From 02-FULL-45-11b sp041663485 (GTDB lineage Bacteria; Patescibacteriota; Patescibacteriia; Buchananbacterales; UBA6539): a stretch of 43,504 nt of DNA. The DNA lies in the NCBI GenBank assembly GCA_041663485.1, contig JBAYMO010000010.1:1-43504 (forward strand), read 5' to 3'. Positions 24,081 to 33,468 of the stretch are shown one piece after another. A model generated the notes under the pieces. That model had not been told where the DNA came from. It ran no database searches and saw only the letters and a list, made by a program, of their open reading frames with translations. The translations under genes were made by a program, and so were the position numbers. The first letter of the stretch is position 1; each line of letters starts with the position of its first letter.

Positions 24081-25532
24081 ATGAGAAACTGGCCGACAAT
24101 TTTAATTTTGGTCTTAGCTTTTTTGGCAATTTTAATTTTTATATATTTTAATAAAAATAATTTTTTGGCCAAAGGTCAAAATATTAATATGGCAAATAAT
24201 GAAATTCGCTCGGCGGCCGTGGCCGGCAGTTTTTATCCTAGTCAAAAAAATATTTTAAAAGAAAATATTACAACTTATTTAGAAAACGCTTCCACTACTT
24301 CGGGTTCATGGCCAAGAATAATTTTTATACCTCATGCCGGCTATGAATATTCGGCCGGGGTGGCGGCTGCCAGTTTTAAAACTTTAGTTCAAAGCCAATA
24401 CCGAAGGGTGATTATTTTAGGACCCTCCCATCATTATCCCGTCTCGGGTTTAATTTTAGCTTCAGCAAAATTTTGGCAAACACCGTTAGGCCAAATCAAA
24501 GTTTCTGTCATAAATGAAGCTCTGAGTCAGGAAACTGATTTTAGAATTGATGACTCAATTCATGCCCCGGAGCATGCCATAGAAATTGAATTGCCATTTT
24601 TGCAAACGATTTTGCCGGATGTAGAAATTGTTCCGATTATTGTCGGCCAATTAAACGCCACTCAACGTCAAAACTTTGGAAAAATTTTAGAAAAATATTT
24701 TGATGAGCAGACTTTAATTATTGTCAGCGTTGATCTTTCACATTATCATCCAGCCGCGCAGGCTAAAGCTTTAGACGAAAAAACCATCACTGATATATTA
24801 AATTTTGCCGAAGATAAAATTTTAAATGAAGATGAAATCGACGCGCCCTGGGCGGTGGCTTCAATTTTGAATTTAGCGCAAAAACTTAACTTAAAACCAA
24901 AACTTTTGAGTTATAAAAATTCCGGAGACATCACCGGCGATCAAAGCGCCGTGGTCGGCTATGGGGCATTCGGCTTTTATCAGAGTCAAAGCGTTGATGA
25001 ATACACTCTCGCTGAGAAAAAAGAATTATTGCAAATAGCGCGACAAACGATACAAAACTATTTTGCCACCGGCAAGAGACTTAAGACTGAGACTGGTAAT
25101 CAAAAATTTTTGGCCAAGCGGGGAGTGTTTGTTACTTTAAATTTAAAAGATAAACTCAGGGGCTGTATCGGTTACATTGAGCCGATTAAGCCATTAGTTG
25201 AAGCAATCATTGATAATGCGTACTCGGCCGCTTTTGAAGATAATCGTTTTTTGCCTCTAACCGAAGATGAATTAGATGATATCAAAATAGAAATTTCAGT
25301 TTTAACTGAACCAAAGCCTGATAGCATTGAAAATATTATCCATGAAAAAAAAGGAGCAATTTTGCGACGAGGCAATAAAGGCGCGACCTATTTACCTCAG
25401 GTCTGGGAAGACTTAAACGATCCCAAGGTTTTTTTTACTACGCTTTGCCAAAAAGGCGGCTTGGCGGCTGATTGTTACCTTGATTCAGACGTCTCGGTTT
25501 TGTCTTATCAAGCCATAGTTTTTCACGAGTAA
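24081..25532 (+). CDS. Memo-AMMECR1 fusion protein with N-terminal membrane anchor
   Basis: 483 residues in three parts. Residues 6-25 are a hydrophobic helix, a signal anchor or uncleaved signal peptide. Residues 42-300 form a Memo domain (AmmeMemoRadiSam protein B) with IPHAGYEYSAGVAA, ILGPSHHYP, APEHAIEIELPFLQ and SVDLSHYHPAA, whose histidines could bind metal. Residues 310-483 form an AMMECR1 domain (protein A) with LRGCIGYIEP and AFEDNRFLPL. In many prokaryotes these two occur with a radical SAM enzyme as a three-part system of unknown chemistry. Here A and B are fused and no radical SAM gene is near. The anchor suggests the domains sit at or outside the membrane. Confidence 0.9.
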   Translation: MRNWPTILILVLAFLAILIFIYFNKNNFLAKGQNINMANNEIRSAAVAGSFYPSQKNILKENITTYLENASTTSGSWPRIIFIPHAGYEYSAGVAAASFKTLVQSQYRRVIILGPSHHYPVSGLILASAKFWQTPLGQIKVSVINEALSQETDFRIDDSIHAPEHAIEIELPFLQTILPDVEIVPIIVGQLNATQRQNFGKILEKYFDEQTLIIVSVDLSHYHPAAQAKALDEKTITDILNFAEDKILNEDEIDAPWAVASILNLAQKLNLKPKLLSYKNSGDITGDQSAVVGYGAFGFYQSQSVDEYTLAEKKELLQIARQTIQNYFATGKRLKTETGNQKFLAKRGVFVTLNLKDKLRGCIGYIEPIKPLVEAIIDNAYSAAFEDNRFLPLTEDELDDIKIEISVLTEPKPDSIENIIHEKKGAILRRGNKGATYLPQVWEDLNDPKVFFTTLCQKGGLAADCYLDSDVSVLSYQAIVFHE

Positions 25533-25539
25533 TTTGAAT

Positions 25540-25569
25540 TTGCAGCCGCTGCAAGATTTATGTTATAAT
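25540..25569 (+). promoter_or_regulatory. Possible promoter of the 25580 gene, near-leaderless
   Basis: TTGCAG (25540-25545) and a perfect TATAAT (25564-25569), 18 bases apart. The ATG follows 10 bases later, so the mRNA would start about 4 bases before the start codon. Confidence 0.5.
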
Positions 25570-25579
25570 AATTTTGTCT

Positions 25580-26032
25580 ATGAACTACAAATTGTTCATG
25601 TGTTTGATAGTAATTGGTACGATCCTTTCGTGGTCGGCCTGGATTTTAATGATCCTGCGTTTTGATCCTTTTCAAGCGGGATTTTTAGCTTTTTTGATAT
25701 TTTATGTTTGTACCTTTTTGGCTTTATCCGGCAGTATTTTTAGCGTCAGTGAATTAGTTTTAGCCAAAATTTTCAAGCGATCCACTACCGTTTTTCTGAT
25801 TCAATCGGATATCCGCCACGCGATTCAATTTACCGTTTTGGTAGTAACTTGGGCGATTTTAAAAAGTAATGGATTATTGCGCTGGTGGAATTTACTTTTA
25901 TTAATTTTAATTTTAACGGTCATAGAATTTTTATCTATCTCGTTGGAGCGAGAAAAAAGATCATGTTCATATGAAAGAGAAAATCCAACAACTCAGCCTA
26001 CAATTTCAACAGGAAATCCAATCGATTTCTAA
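25580..26032 (+). CDS. Hypothetical integral membrane protein
   Basis: 150 residues from the ATG at 25580; a TTG two codons earlier has no support. Four hydrophobic segments are seen (about residues 4-25, 32-55, 75-92 and 100-120), with Lys and Arg between them. No family recognised. The hydrophilic tail of about 20 residues (REKRSCSYERENP and onward) is encoded within the first 62 bases of pheS in another frame, so the two genes overlap more than usual. It may be cotranscribed with pheS-pheT. Confidence 0.65.
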   Translation: MNYKLFMCLIVIGTILSWSAWILMILRFDPFQAGFLAFLIFYVCTFLALSGSIFSVSELVLAKIFKRSTTVFLIQSDIRHAIQFTVLVVTWAILKSNGLLRWWNLLLLILILTVIEFLSISLEREKRSCSYERENPTTQPTISTGNPIDF

Positions 26033-26996
26033 GCCGGAAGCTTTGGCGGAATTGGAAATTAAATATCTCGGCCGCAAAGCGGGCGAGCTTAATTCAATTT
26101 TGCGCGGCTTAAAAGATTTGAATGAAACCGACCGCAAAGAAGCCGGACAATTGGCTAACGAATTGCGGGCAGAAATGGAGAGAAAAATTCTTGAGGTTAG
26201 ACAGAAACTAAGCGGCGACAGCGGTGAAAAGATTGATGTTACTTTACCCGGAAAAAATCCGGTGATTGGTCATTTGCATTTAATGACGCAAGCGATTGCC
26301 GAAATTGATGATATTTTTTCCCGTTTGGGTTTTCAGCGACGTCGCTACCCCGAAGTCGAATGGGATTATTATGCTTTTGAATCTTTGAATATGCCGCCGC
26401 AGCATGCCGCGCGTGACGAATGGGAAACTTTTTTCATTGATAAAACCCCGATTGATTCAAAGGGTCAGAGAATTTTGACGCCCCACACTTCTTCGGGTCA
26501 AGTCAGAGAAATGGAAAAAAGTCAGCTGCCGATTCGCATGACCAATATTTCCAAATGCTACCGCCGACAGATTGATATTTCCCATGTGCCAATGTTTTAT
26601 CAGTTTGAAGGATTGCTAATCGATAAAAATGTTACCATTGCCGATTTGAAAGGCACGCTGGATTATTTCGCCAAGCAATTTTTCGGGCCAAACAGAAAAG
26701 CCAGAATCAGACCTCATCATTTTCAATTCACCGAACCGAGTTTTGAGGTTGATATTTCCTGCGGCTTGTGCCAGGGCGCCGGTTGTCGCATGTGCAAGTC
26801 CGGTTGGGTGGAAATTGGTGGCGCCGGCATGGTTCATCCCAATGTTTTAAAAGCCGGTAAGATTGACCCGAAAAAATATTCCGGTTTTGCTTTCGGGTGG
26901 GGAGTGGAGCGATGTTATTTGATGAAAGCCGGTTTAAGCATTCCAGACATCAGAATGATATATCAAAATGATTTAAGATTTTTGCAGCAGTTTTAA
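25971..26996 (+). CDS. pheS: Phenylalanyl-tRNA synthetase alpha subunit
   Basis: 341 residues. With PheT it forms the heterotetramer that charges tRNA-Phe; PheS holds the class II catalytic core. Visible are the N-terminal coiled-coil tRNA-binding arm (residues 1-85), motif 2 region (MTNISKCYRRQ near residue 190), FQFTEPSFEVDI near residue 245 and the C-terminal motif 3 (FAFGWGVERCYLMKAG). A cysteine-rich insert (CGLCQGAGCRMC, near residue 265) may bind a metal ion, as seen in some bacterial PheS proteins. The start overlaps the upstream membrane protein gene by 62 bases. pheT follows after 11 bases. Confidence 0.96.
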   Translation: MKEKIQQLSLQFQQEIQSISKPEALAELEIKYLGRKAGELNSILRGLKDLNETDRKEAGQLANELRAEMERKILEVRQKLSGDSGEKIDVTLPGKNPVIGHLHLMTQAIAEIDDIFSRLGFQRRRYPEVEWDYYAFESLNMPPQHAARDEWETFFIDKTPIDSKGQRILTPHTSSGQVREMEKSQLPIRMTNISKCYRRQIDISHVPMFYQFEGLLIDKNVTIADLKGTLDYFAKQFFGPNRKARIRPHHFQFTEPSFEVDISCGLCQGAGCRMCKSGWVEIGGAGMVHPNVLKAGKIDPKKYSGFAFGWGVERCYLMKAGLSIPDIRMIYQNDLRFLQQF

Positions 26997-27007
26997 ATTA
27001 ATATATT

Positions 27008-29377
27008 ATGGATCTAAAAATATCTTACAATTGGATTAACGAATACCTTAAGTCAACCAAGTCTTTGAAGGAATTTTCAACAGAAATGTCTTTGAAATGC
27101 CAAAGCGTGGAACGGATTCATCCTTTTGCGGCCAAATTTTCCGGCGTGATTACGGCTAAAATTATCGCGATTGATTCTCATCCCAATGCCGATAAATTAA
27201 GGTTGCCTACTGTTGACACGGGCAAAGAAAAATTACAGATTGTCTGTGGCGCACCCAATATTGAAGTCGGACAAATTGTGCCTTTGGCTTTGGCGGGCGC
27301 GGTTTTGGGCGAAGGCGAAGCAGCTTTTGAAATAAAAAAGACCAACATTCGCGGCGTGGATTCTAACGGTATGCTTTGCTCGCCCAAAGAGTTGGGTTTG
27401 GGTGATGACCATTCGGGGATTTTGATTTTGCCAGACAATACGCCTTTGGGAAAAAAATTAGAAGATTCGGCGGATTTTAAAGATAATGTCTTAGATATTG
27501 AGGTAACATCAAATAGAACTGATGCTATGTCAGTGGTTGGTTTGGCGCGCGAAGGCGCGGCGGCTTTGGATTTAAAATTTAATCCCATAAAGCCAAAACC
27601 AAATTTAAAAATTACCAAAAATATTCCGTTTAAAGTTGAAATTAAAGAACCAAAAATGTGCCCCCGTTATTCGGCAGTGGTAATGACCGATGTGGTTGTC
27701 GGGCCGTCGCCTTTATGGCTGCAAATTTGTCTTTGGCAGTCGGGCTTAAGACCAATAAATAATTTAGTTGATATTACCAATTATATTTTGTTGGAATATG
27801 GCCGACCAATGCACGTTTTTGATTATGATAAACTTAATGATAAAAAAATCATTGTCAGAAAAGCTAAGGCGGGCGAAAAGATTTTAGCCCTTGATGGCAA
27901 GACTTATGAATTGAATGCCAATCATTTGGTCATTGCCGACGGCAAAATTCCGGCCGCAGTCGGTGGAATAATGGGCGGACAAGATTCAGCGGCGACTAAA
28001 CAAACCAAAACTATTGTTTTTGAAAGCGCGGTTTTTGATCCGGTCTTAATTAGAAAAACCGCCCGTGATTTGAATTTATATTCTGATTCTTCGAGTTTGT
28101 TCGAAAAAGGTTTGCATCCGCAAAGCACGACTGAAGGCATCTTGCGAGCCATTGAATTGACTCAAAAGATTGCTGGCGGCCAAGTAGCTTCAAAAATAAT
28201 TGATGTTGGCTTGAATAAATTTCAGCCTAAAAAAATTAAATTTGATTTGAGTCAAATCAAACGATATTTAGCTGTTGATATTCCGGTGGTTAAAGTTAAA
28301 AAGATTTTGAGCGCTTTGGGTTTTGCCGTGGCCGGTAATAAAACTTTAACGGTTACAGTGCCTTGGTTTAGAGCTAACGATGTGGTGTTTGATTATGATT
28401 TGGTGGAAGAAATCGCCAGAATTTATGGCTATCATAATTTGCCCACCACTCTGCCAGTCGGTGAAATTCCTCTGCAAAATCGAGATTCGGTATTTTACTG
28501 GGAAAATTTAGCCAAGAATTTTTTGGCCGGTTTGGGTTTTACTGAAGTTTATAATTATTCCATGGTTTCGGAAAAGTTTTTAGCCCAGGCCAAGTTTACC
28601 GGAGAAAAATTGATTAAAATTTTTAATCCTTTGAGTGAAGATATGGCTGTGATGCGCTCAACCTTAATCGCTGGGGTTTTGGATAATGTGGCCGAAAATA
28701 TTAATAATTTTTCGGAAATAAAAATATTTGAATTGAGTAATATTTATTCGGTTAAAAAGGAAAATGAGCTGCCTCACGAAATTGTTAAATTGACCGGCGC
28801 CGTGGTTGGTGATGGTCAAGCAGCTTTTTATGACGTCAAGGGCATAATGGAAGTATTTTTGAATAAATTTGGCCAGAAAAAATTTGATTTAAAAATTACC
28901 GACGCGGCCTGTCCTTTGTGGCAAAGCCAAAGCGCTTTGGATATTTATATTAATCAAGAATATTTTGGTCAGTTTGGTTTAATCAGTCAGGAACTTTTAA
29001 ATAATTATGGCCTAAATAAACCGGTGGCGATATTTGATTTGGATTTTTCTAAACTGGCCGGCATTGGCGCGACCATAAAAACTTTTCAACCGATTCCGGA
29101 ATTTCCGGAAAGCGTCAGAGATTTGGCCATTATTATTGATAAAGATATTTCCTGGCAATCGGTCAAAGAGGCGATTGATAAAGCTAATCCGTTGTTAAAT
29201 CATATTGATTACCTGAATACCTTCATTGATCCGGCTTTGGGCGCGGATAAAAAAAGTTTGGCTTTGCGTTTGGTTTTTCGGGCAGCCGATCGAACTTTAA
29301 AGTCCGAAGAAGTTGAGTCGGCTACAAAAAACGTGATGGCTAATTTGGCAGAAAAACTCGGGGCAAAATTAAGATAA
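27008..29377 (+). CDS. pheT: Phenylalanyl-tRNA synthetase beta subunit
   Basis: 789 residues, full length. PheT carries tRNA binding and editing of mischarged tyrosine. Domains in order: N-terminal tRNA-binding fold (HPNADKLRLPTVDTG, residues 58-72), B3/B4 editing domain (near residues 210-380, with NNLVDITNYILLE and GRPMHVFDYDKL), B5 domain (near 405-475), the catalytic-like domain and a C-terminal ferredoxin-like anticodon-binding domain (residues 695-789). It directly follows pheS as in most bacteria. Confidence 0.96.
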   Translation: MDLKISYNWINEYLKSTKSLKEFSTEMSLKCQSVERIHPFAAKFSGVITAKIIAIDSHPNADKLRLPTVDTGKEKLQIVCGAPNIEVGQIVPLALAGAVLGEGEAAFEIKKTNIRGVDSNGMLCSPKELGLGDDHSGILILPDNTPLGKKLEDSADFKDNVLDIEVTSNRTDAMSVVGLAREGAAALDLKFNPIKPKPNLKITKNIPFKVEIKEPKMCPRYSAVVMTDVVVGPSPLWLQICLWQSGLRPINNLVDITNYILLEYGRPMHVFDYDKLNDKKIIVRKAKAGEKILALDGKTYELNANHLVIADGKIPAAVGGIMGGQDSAATKQTKTIVFESAVFDPVLIRKTARDLNLYSDSSSLFEKGLHPQSTTEGILRAIELTQKIAGGQVASKIIDVGLNKFQPKKIKFDLSQIKRYLAVDIPVVKVKKILSALGFAVAGNKTLTVTVPWFRANDVVFDYDLVEEIARIYGYHNLPTTLPVGEIPLQNRDSVFYWENLAKNFLAGLGFTEVYNYSMVSEKFLAQAKFTGEKLIKIFNPLSEDMAVMRSTLIAGVLDNVAENINNFSEIKIFELSNIYSVKKENELPHEIVKLTGAVVGDGQAAFYDVKGIMEVFLNKFGQKKFDLKITDAACPLWQSQSALDIYINQEYFGQFGLISQELLNNYGLNKPVAIFDLDFSKLAGIGATIKTFQPIPEFPESVRDLAIIIDKDISWQSVKEAIDKANPLLNHIDYLNTFIDPALGADKKSLALRLVFRAADRTLKSEEVESATKNVMANLAEKLGAKLR

Positions 29378-29413
29378 ATTAAATAATAAAAAATTAAAAA
29401 ATAAAACAAAAGT

Positions 29414-29713
29414 ATGTTAGAAACCTCAAAAGACTTACTCATGGTCGTAATCGCTTTCTGTATTCTCTGGTTTACGGTATTTATGTGCTGGGCGATGTAC
29501 TATTTAGTGGTAATGCTCAAAGACTTTTCTAGGATGACGACCAGTATCAGAGAGAAATTGGAACTAGTGGATAATATTTTAAAATTGGTCAAGCAAAAAT
29601 TAGAAAAAGGTTCTGATCACATGGCTATCATCGCTGACAGTGCGATTAAAATTGTGGGCTTTGTCATGGATAAGCAAAAAAAAGCGGCCGTAGAAAAGAA
29701 GAGGAAAAAATAG
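29414..29713 (+). CDS. Small membrane protein with cytoplasmic coiled coil
   Basis: 99 residues. One long hydrophobic segment spans residues 9-35; the remainder is a charged helix with regular hydrophobic spacing (REKLELVDNILKLVKQKLEK) and a lysine-rich tail. Family not recognised; the pattern is that of a single-pass protein whose C-terminal coiled coil faces the cytoplasm. It lies 36 bases after pheT and upstream of dnaE. No SD is visible. Confidence 0.65.
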   Translation: MLETSKDLLMVVIAFCILWFTVFMCWAMYYLVVMLKDFSRMTTSIREKLELVDNILKLVKQKLEKGSDHMAIIADSAIKIVGFVMDKQKKAAVEKKRKK

Positions 29714-29779
29714 CCAGAACAAAAATAAAAAACTACAAAATAAAAATTAAACAGCGGGTTAGTTTTTTATTATTTTATC

Positions 29780-29826
29780 AGGAAAGCTTGCTTTCCTTGA
29801 AAGCCATAGACTTAATTCAGGCTTTC
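29780..29826 (+). promoter_or_regulatory. dnaE leader with alternative hairpins
   Basis: Four segments can pair in competing ways: GGAAAGC (29781), GCTTTCC (29790), GAAAGCC (29799) and GGCTTTC (29820). Segments 1-2, 2-3 and 3-4 are each complementary, as in attenuator-type leaders. No T-run follows, so any effect would be on translation or RNA stability. dnaE starts 20 bases after the last segment. Confidence 0.4.
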
Positions 29827-29845
29827 TAAAACCTAAAAACAATTT

Positions 29846-32800
29846 ATGTCATTTGTTCATCTGCATATCCATTCGCACTATTCGCTTTTGGATGGTTTAA
29901 CTAAAATTGATGATTTGGTAGCCAAAGCCAAAGCCTGCGACATGCCGGCCATTGCTTTAACTGATCATGGCGTCATGTATGGCTTGATCGAATTTTACAA
30001 AAAGGCCAAGAAGGCGGGGATAAAACCGATTCTAGGCGTGGAAGCTTATGTGGCGCGCAACGGCCACACTAACAAGCGGCCCCGCATTGACGACTCGCCC
30101 TATCATTTGGTCTTGTTAGCTAAAAATTTAACCGGTTATAAGAATTTAATTAAATTAACAACCATCGCCCATATCGATGGCTTTTATTATAAACCGAGAA
30201 TCGATTTGGAATTATTGGCAAAACATTCCGAGGGTTTAATTGGTTTATCCGCTTGCTTGCAGGGCGAGATTTCTAAACACTTTTTAAATGGTGATGACGC
30301 CAAGGCGGAAGAAATGGCTTTGCGTTATCAGGAGATTTTTGGGGTGGGTAATTATTATCTTGAGGTCCAACATCATCCTAATATTGCCAAACAAAGTATT
30401 GTTAATGAAAAGATTTTTGCTTTGGCAAAAAAATTGAATATTAAAGTCGTGGCCACGTGCGATTCGCATTATTTAAACTCCGACGATGATTACGCTCAAG
30501 ACGTTTTGTTGTGCATTCAAATGAAAAAAACCTTATCTGACACTGATCGCATGTCCATGGTCGGTGATGATTTTTCCGTTAAAACGCCGGAACAAATGAA
30601 GCAAGATTGGGCTGAGCATCCTGAAGTTATTGCCAATACTTTGGAAGTGGCGGAAAAATGCAATATCGAATTGGAATTAGGCAAAACTTTATTGCCAAAG
30701 TTTGAGGTGCCAAAAGGGCAGACTGACATTGAGTATTTGACCAATTTATGCGAGGAGGGTTTGGTTAAACGTTACGGCAGCCAGGAGGTATCTAAAGAAA
30801 TTAGAGATCGCTTGACTTACGAATTGGAAGTAATTAAAAAGACGGGATTTGCTTCTTACTTTTTGATTGTTTCTGATTTTATCAATTGGGCGAAAAATAA
30901 TAATATTGTCGTTGGGCCGGGTCGTGGTTCGGCCGCGGGCAGTTTGGTGGCTTATTTAATTAATATCACTAACCTTGATCCGCTTAAGTATCAATTGATT
31001 TTCGAAAGATTTTTGAATCCCGAGCGTATCAGCATGCCCGATATTGATACCGACTTTACCGACACGCGCCGCGGCGAAGTAATTGACTACGTCGCCTCCC
31101 GCTATGGTCGAGATCATGTCGCCCAGATTATAACCTTCGGCACCATGGCGGCGCGTGCTTCCATTCGAGATGTCGGGCGCGTCATGGATTTGCCATACGC
31201 TTATTGCGACAAAATTTCTAAAATGATTCCGATGTTTATGTCTTTGGATGAGGCAATTAAAAATGTTCCGGAAATGCAAGAAATTTTAGCTGATGCCGAC
31301 GGTAAACGCCTAATTGAAATCGCCAAAAAATTAGAAGGCTGCGCCCGCCACGCTTCCACTCATGCCTGTGGCGTGGTGGTTACGCCGGAATCCATGGATG
31401 AATATATTCCGCGCCAGCGTTCTTCGCAAAATGAAAACGATATTATCACTCAGTATGAAATGCATGCGGTTGAAGATATCGGCGTTTTAAAAATTGACTT
31501 TTTGGGTTTAAAAAATTTAACAATTATTGAAAATACTTTAGAAATTTTAAGAAAAGCCCGCGGCATTACCATTGATATGAATAATATTCCCTTAGATGAT
31601 AAAGCCGCTTTTAGGCTTTTGCAGCGCATCGAAACTACGGGTGTCTTTCAGCTTGAAAGTTCGGGTATGAAGCGTTATCTTAAACAGTTGGTGCCTAATG
31701 AGTTGGAAGATATTATTGTTATGGTTTCTCTGTATCGTCCCGGCCCGATGGAATTTATCCCGGATTACATTGAAGCCAAGCACGGTCGGCGCGAGGTGGT
31801 TTATTTAGATTTGCGCATGAAACCGATTTTAGAAAAAACTTATGGGATTATTGTTTATCAGGAGCAAGTGATGGAAATCGCCCGAGCCTTAGCCGGGTTT
31901 ACTTACAGCGAAGCTGATGTTTTAAGAAAAGCGGTCGGTAAAAAAATCGCTTCATTATTAAACGAGCAATCGGAAAAAATCATCAGCGGCATGGTTAAAA
32001 ATGGCATTAAAAAGGAAATAGCCCAGCAAATTTGGGATTACGTTTTGCCGTTTGCCCGCTACGGCTTTAATCGGTCTCATGCCGCGTGCTACGCGATGAT
32101 TGCGTATCAAACCGCCTTTTTAAAAGCGCGTTATCCGGCCGAATTTATGGCCTCACTTTTAACCGCGGATTATGGTAATTCCGACCGGATTGCCATTGAA
32201 GTGGAGGAGTGCCGGCAAATGGGTTTGGAAGTAATGGCGCCGGACATTAACGAAAGTTTTTCCACTTTTACCGTGGTTTATGATTCACAAGAAGTCAGGC
32301 AAGACAAGCAAAGCAAAAAAATCCGCTTTGGTCTGTCGGCCGTAAAAAATCTCGGCGAAAATATTATCCACGAAGTGATTAAAGAAAGAAAAGAAAACGG
32401 GTCATATAAGACTTTGGAAGATTTGTTGAGTCGGGTCAAAACTAAAGATTTGAATAAGAAATCGCTGGAAGCCATGATTAAAGCCGGCGTGATTGATTCT
32501 TTGGGTGAACGCAATCGGTTGCTTTACAATATTGATAAGCTTTTGGTTTTTATCAAAAATATCAATCAGGAAATTGACAGTCAGCAGGCAAATCTGTTTG
32601 GCTTAATGGCCAACGTTTCAGTTTTACCCAAACTTAATTTGGATTTGATGGAACCAGCCACGGACAAACAAAAATTAAATTGGGAAAAAGAATTTTTGGG
32701 ATTGTATGTTTCCGCCCATCCTTTGGCGGAATTCGGTGCCCCGCTTAGGGATCGGGTGAGGTCTCTGGAAGATTTGATTAATGGTAAAAACGTGGAAGCC

Positions 32801-33412
32801 GAAAGAGTTTATCAGGTCGCCGGCGTGATTTCGAAAGTAAAAAAAATTATTACCAAAAAAGGCGAGGCCATGTTGTTTGTGCGCATTGAAGATATGACTA
32901 ACGGCATGGAAGTTTTGGTTTTTCCCAGTATTTTGAAAAGTGATCCTGAACTTTGGCAAGAAGAAAAAATTATTATGATGAATTGTAAGCTTTCGGATAA
33001 GGACGGGGAAAATAAACTGATTTGCAATCAAGCTAAAGAATTGGATCCGGCGAATTTATCCGCCATCTTTAAAGAAATGGACAAATTGGCCAGCACGCCG
33101 CTGCCTTCGCTCAACGGTTTTCGTCGTTTTGGCAATAAAGCCAAGACGCCCAACAAAACCGGCGGTGAATTGTTAATTAGCGGCAGCGCTTTTGTTTTAT
33201 TGCCGTCGATTATCAAAAACGAATTAAGCGAGCAGCTGAAAATAACTTTTGCCAAATATCCGGGCAAATACAAATTATATCTGGTGGCGCGTGGTCAAAC
33301 CGGCTTAAAAAAAATTGTAACCAGCTTTATGGTGGCGAATTCCGCGGCTCTAAAAACCGAGATTGAAGCTTTACTCGGGCCCAACACTTTCAAAACGGAA
33401 GATTACGCCTAG
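29846..33412 (+). CDS. dnaE: DNA polymerase III alpha subunit
   Basis: 1188 residues, the replicative polymerase. Domains in order: N-terminal PHP domain (HLHIHSHYSLLDG at residues 5-17 and ALTDHGVMYG near residue 38), polymerase core with GPGRGSAAGSLVAY near residue 358 and the catalytic aspartates in MPDIDTDF near residue 397, the fingers and helix-hairpin-helix region near residues 800-900, and a C-terminal OB-fold (YQVAGVISKVKKI near residue 992). The PHP domain keeps its metal-binding histidines, so it could have proofreading activity, as known for some DnaE proteins. It ends with TAG. It is preceded by a leader with alternative hairpins and has no SD. Confidence 0.97.
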   Translation: MSFVHLHIHSHYSLLDGLTKIDDLVAKAKACDMPAIALTDHGVMYGLIEFYKKAKKAGIKPILGVEAYVARNGHTNKRPRIDDSPYHLVLLAKNLTGYKNLIKLTTIAHIDGFYYKPRIDLELLAKHSEGLIGLSACLQGEISKHFLNGDDAKAEEMALRYQEIFGVGNYYLEVQHHPNIAKQSIVNEKIFALAKKLNIKVVATCDSHYLNSDDDYAQDVLLCIQMKKTLSDTDRMSMVGDDFSVKTPEQMKQDWAEHPEVIANTLEVAEKCNIELELGKTLLPKFEVPKGQTDIEYLTNLCEEGLVKRYGSQEVSKEIRDRLTYELEVIKKTGFASYFLIVSDFINWAKNNNIVVGPGRGSAAGSLVAYLINITNLDPLKYQLIFERFLNPERISMPDIDTDFTDTRRGEVIDYVASRYGRDHVAQIITFGTMAARASIRDVGRVMDLPYAYCDKISKMIPMFMSLDEAIKNVPEMQEILADADGKRLIEIAKKLEGCARHASTHACGVVVTPESMDEYIPRQRSSQNENDIITQYEMHAVEDIGVLKIDFLGLKNLTIIENTLEILRKARGITIDMNNIPLDDKAAFRLLQRIETTGVFQLESSGMKRYLKQLVPNELEDIIVMVSLYRPGPMEFIPDYIEAKHGRREVVYLDLRMKPILEKTYGIIVYQEQVMEIARALAGFTYSEADVLRKAVGKKIASLLNEQSEKIISGMVKNGIKKEIAQQIWDYVLPFARYGFNRSHAACYAMIAYQTAFLKARYPAEFMASLLTADYGNSDRIAIEVEECRQMGLEVMAPDINESFSTFTVVYDSQEVRQDKQSKKIRFGLSAVKNLGENIIHEVIKERKENGSYKTLEDLLSRVKTKDLNKKSLEAMIKAGVIDSLGERNRLLYNIDKLLVFIKNINQEIDSQQANLFGLMANVSVLPKLNLDLMEPATDKQKLNWEKEFLGLYVSAHPLAEFGAPLRDRVRSLEDLINGKNVEAERVYQVAGVISKVKKIITKKGEAMLFVRIEDMTNGMEVLVFPSILKSDPELWQEEKIIMMNCKLSDKDGENKLICNQAKELDPANLSAIFKEMDKLASTPLPSLNGFRRFGNKAKTPNKTGGELLISGSAFVLLPSIIKNELSEQLKITFAKYPGKYKLYLVARGQTGLKKIVTSFMVANSAALKTEIEALLGPNTFKTEDYA

Positions 33413-33468
33413 TGGTTTTAGTTATTTTAGTTTTTTTGTTATAATAAAACTAGACGAGAAATTATTAA

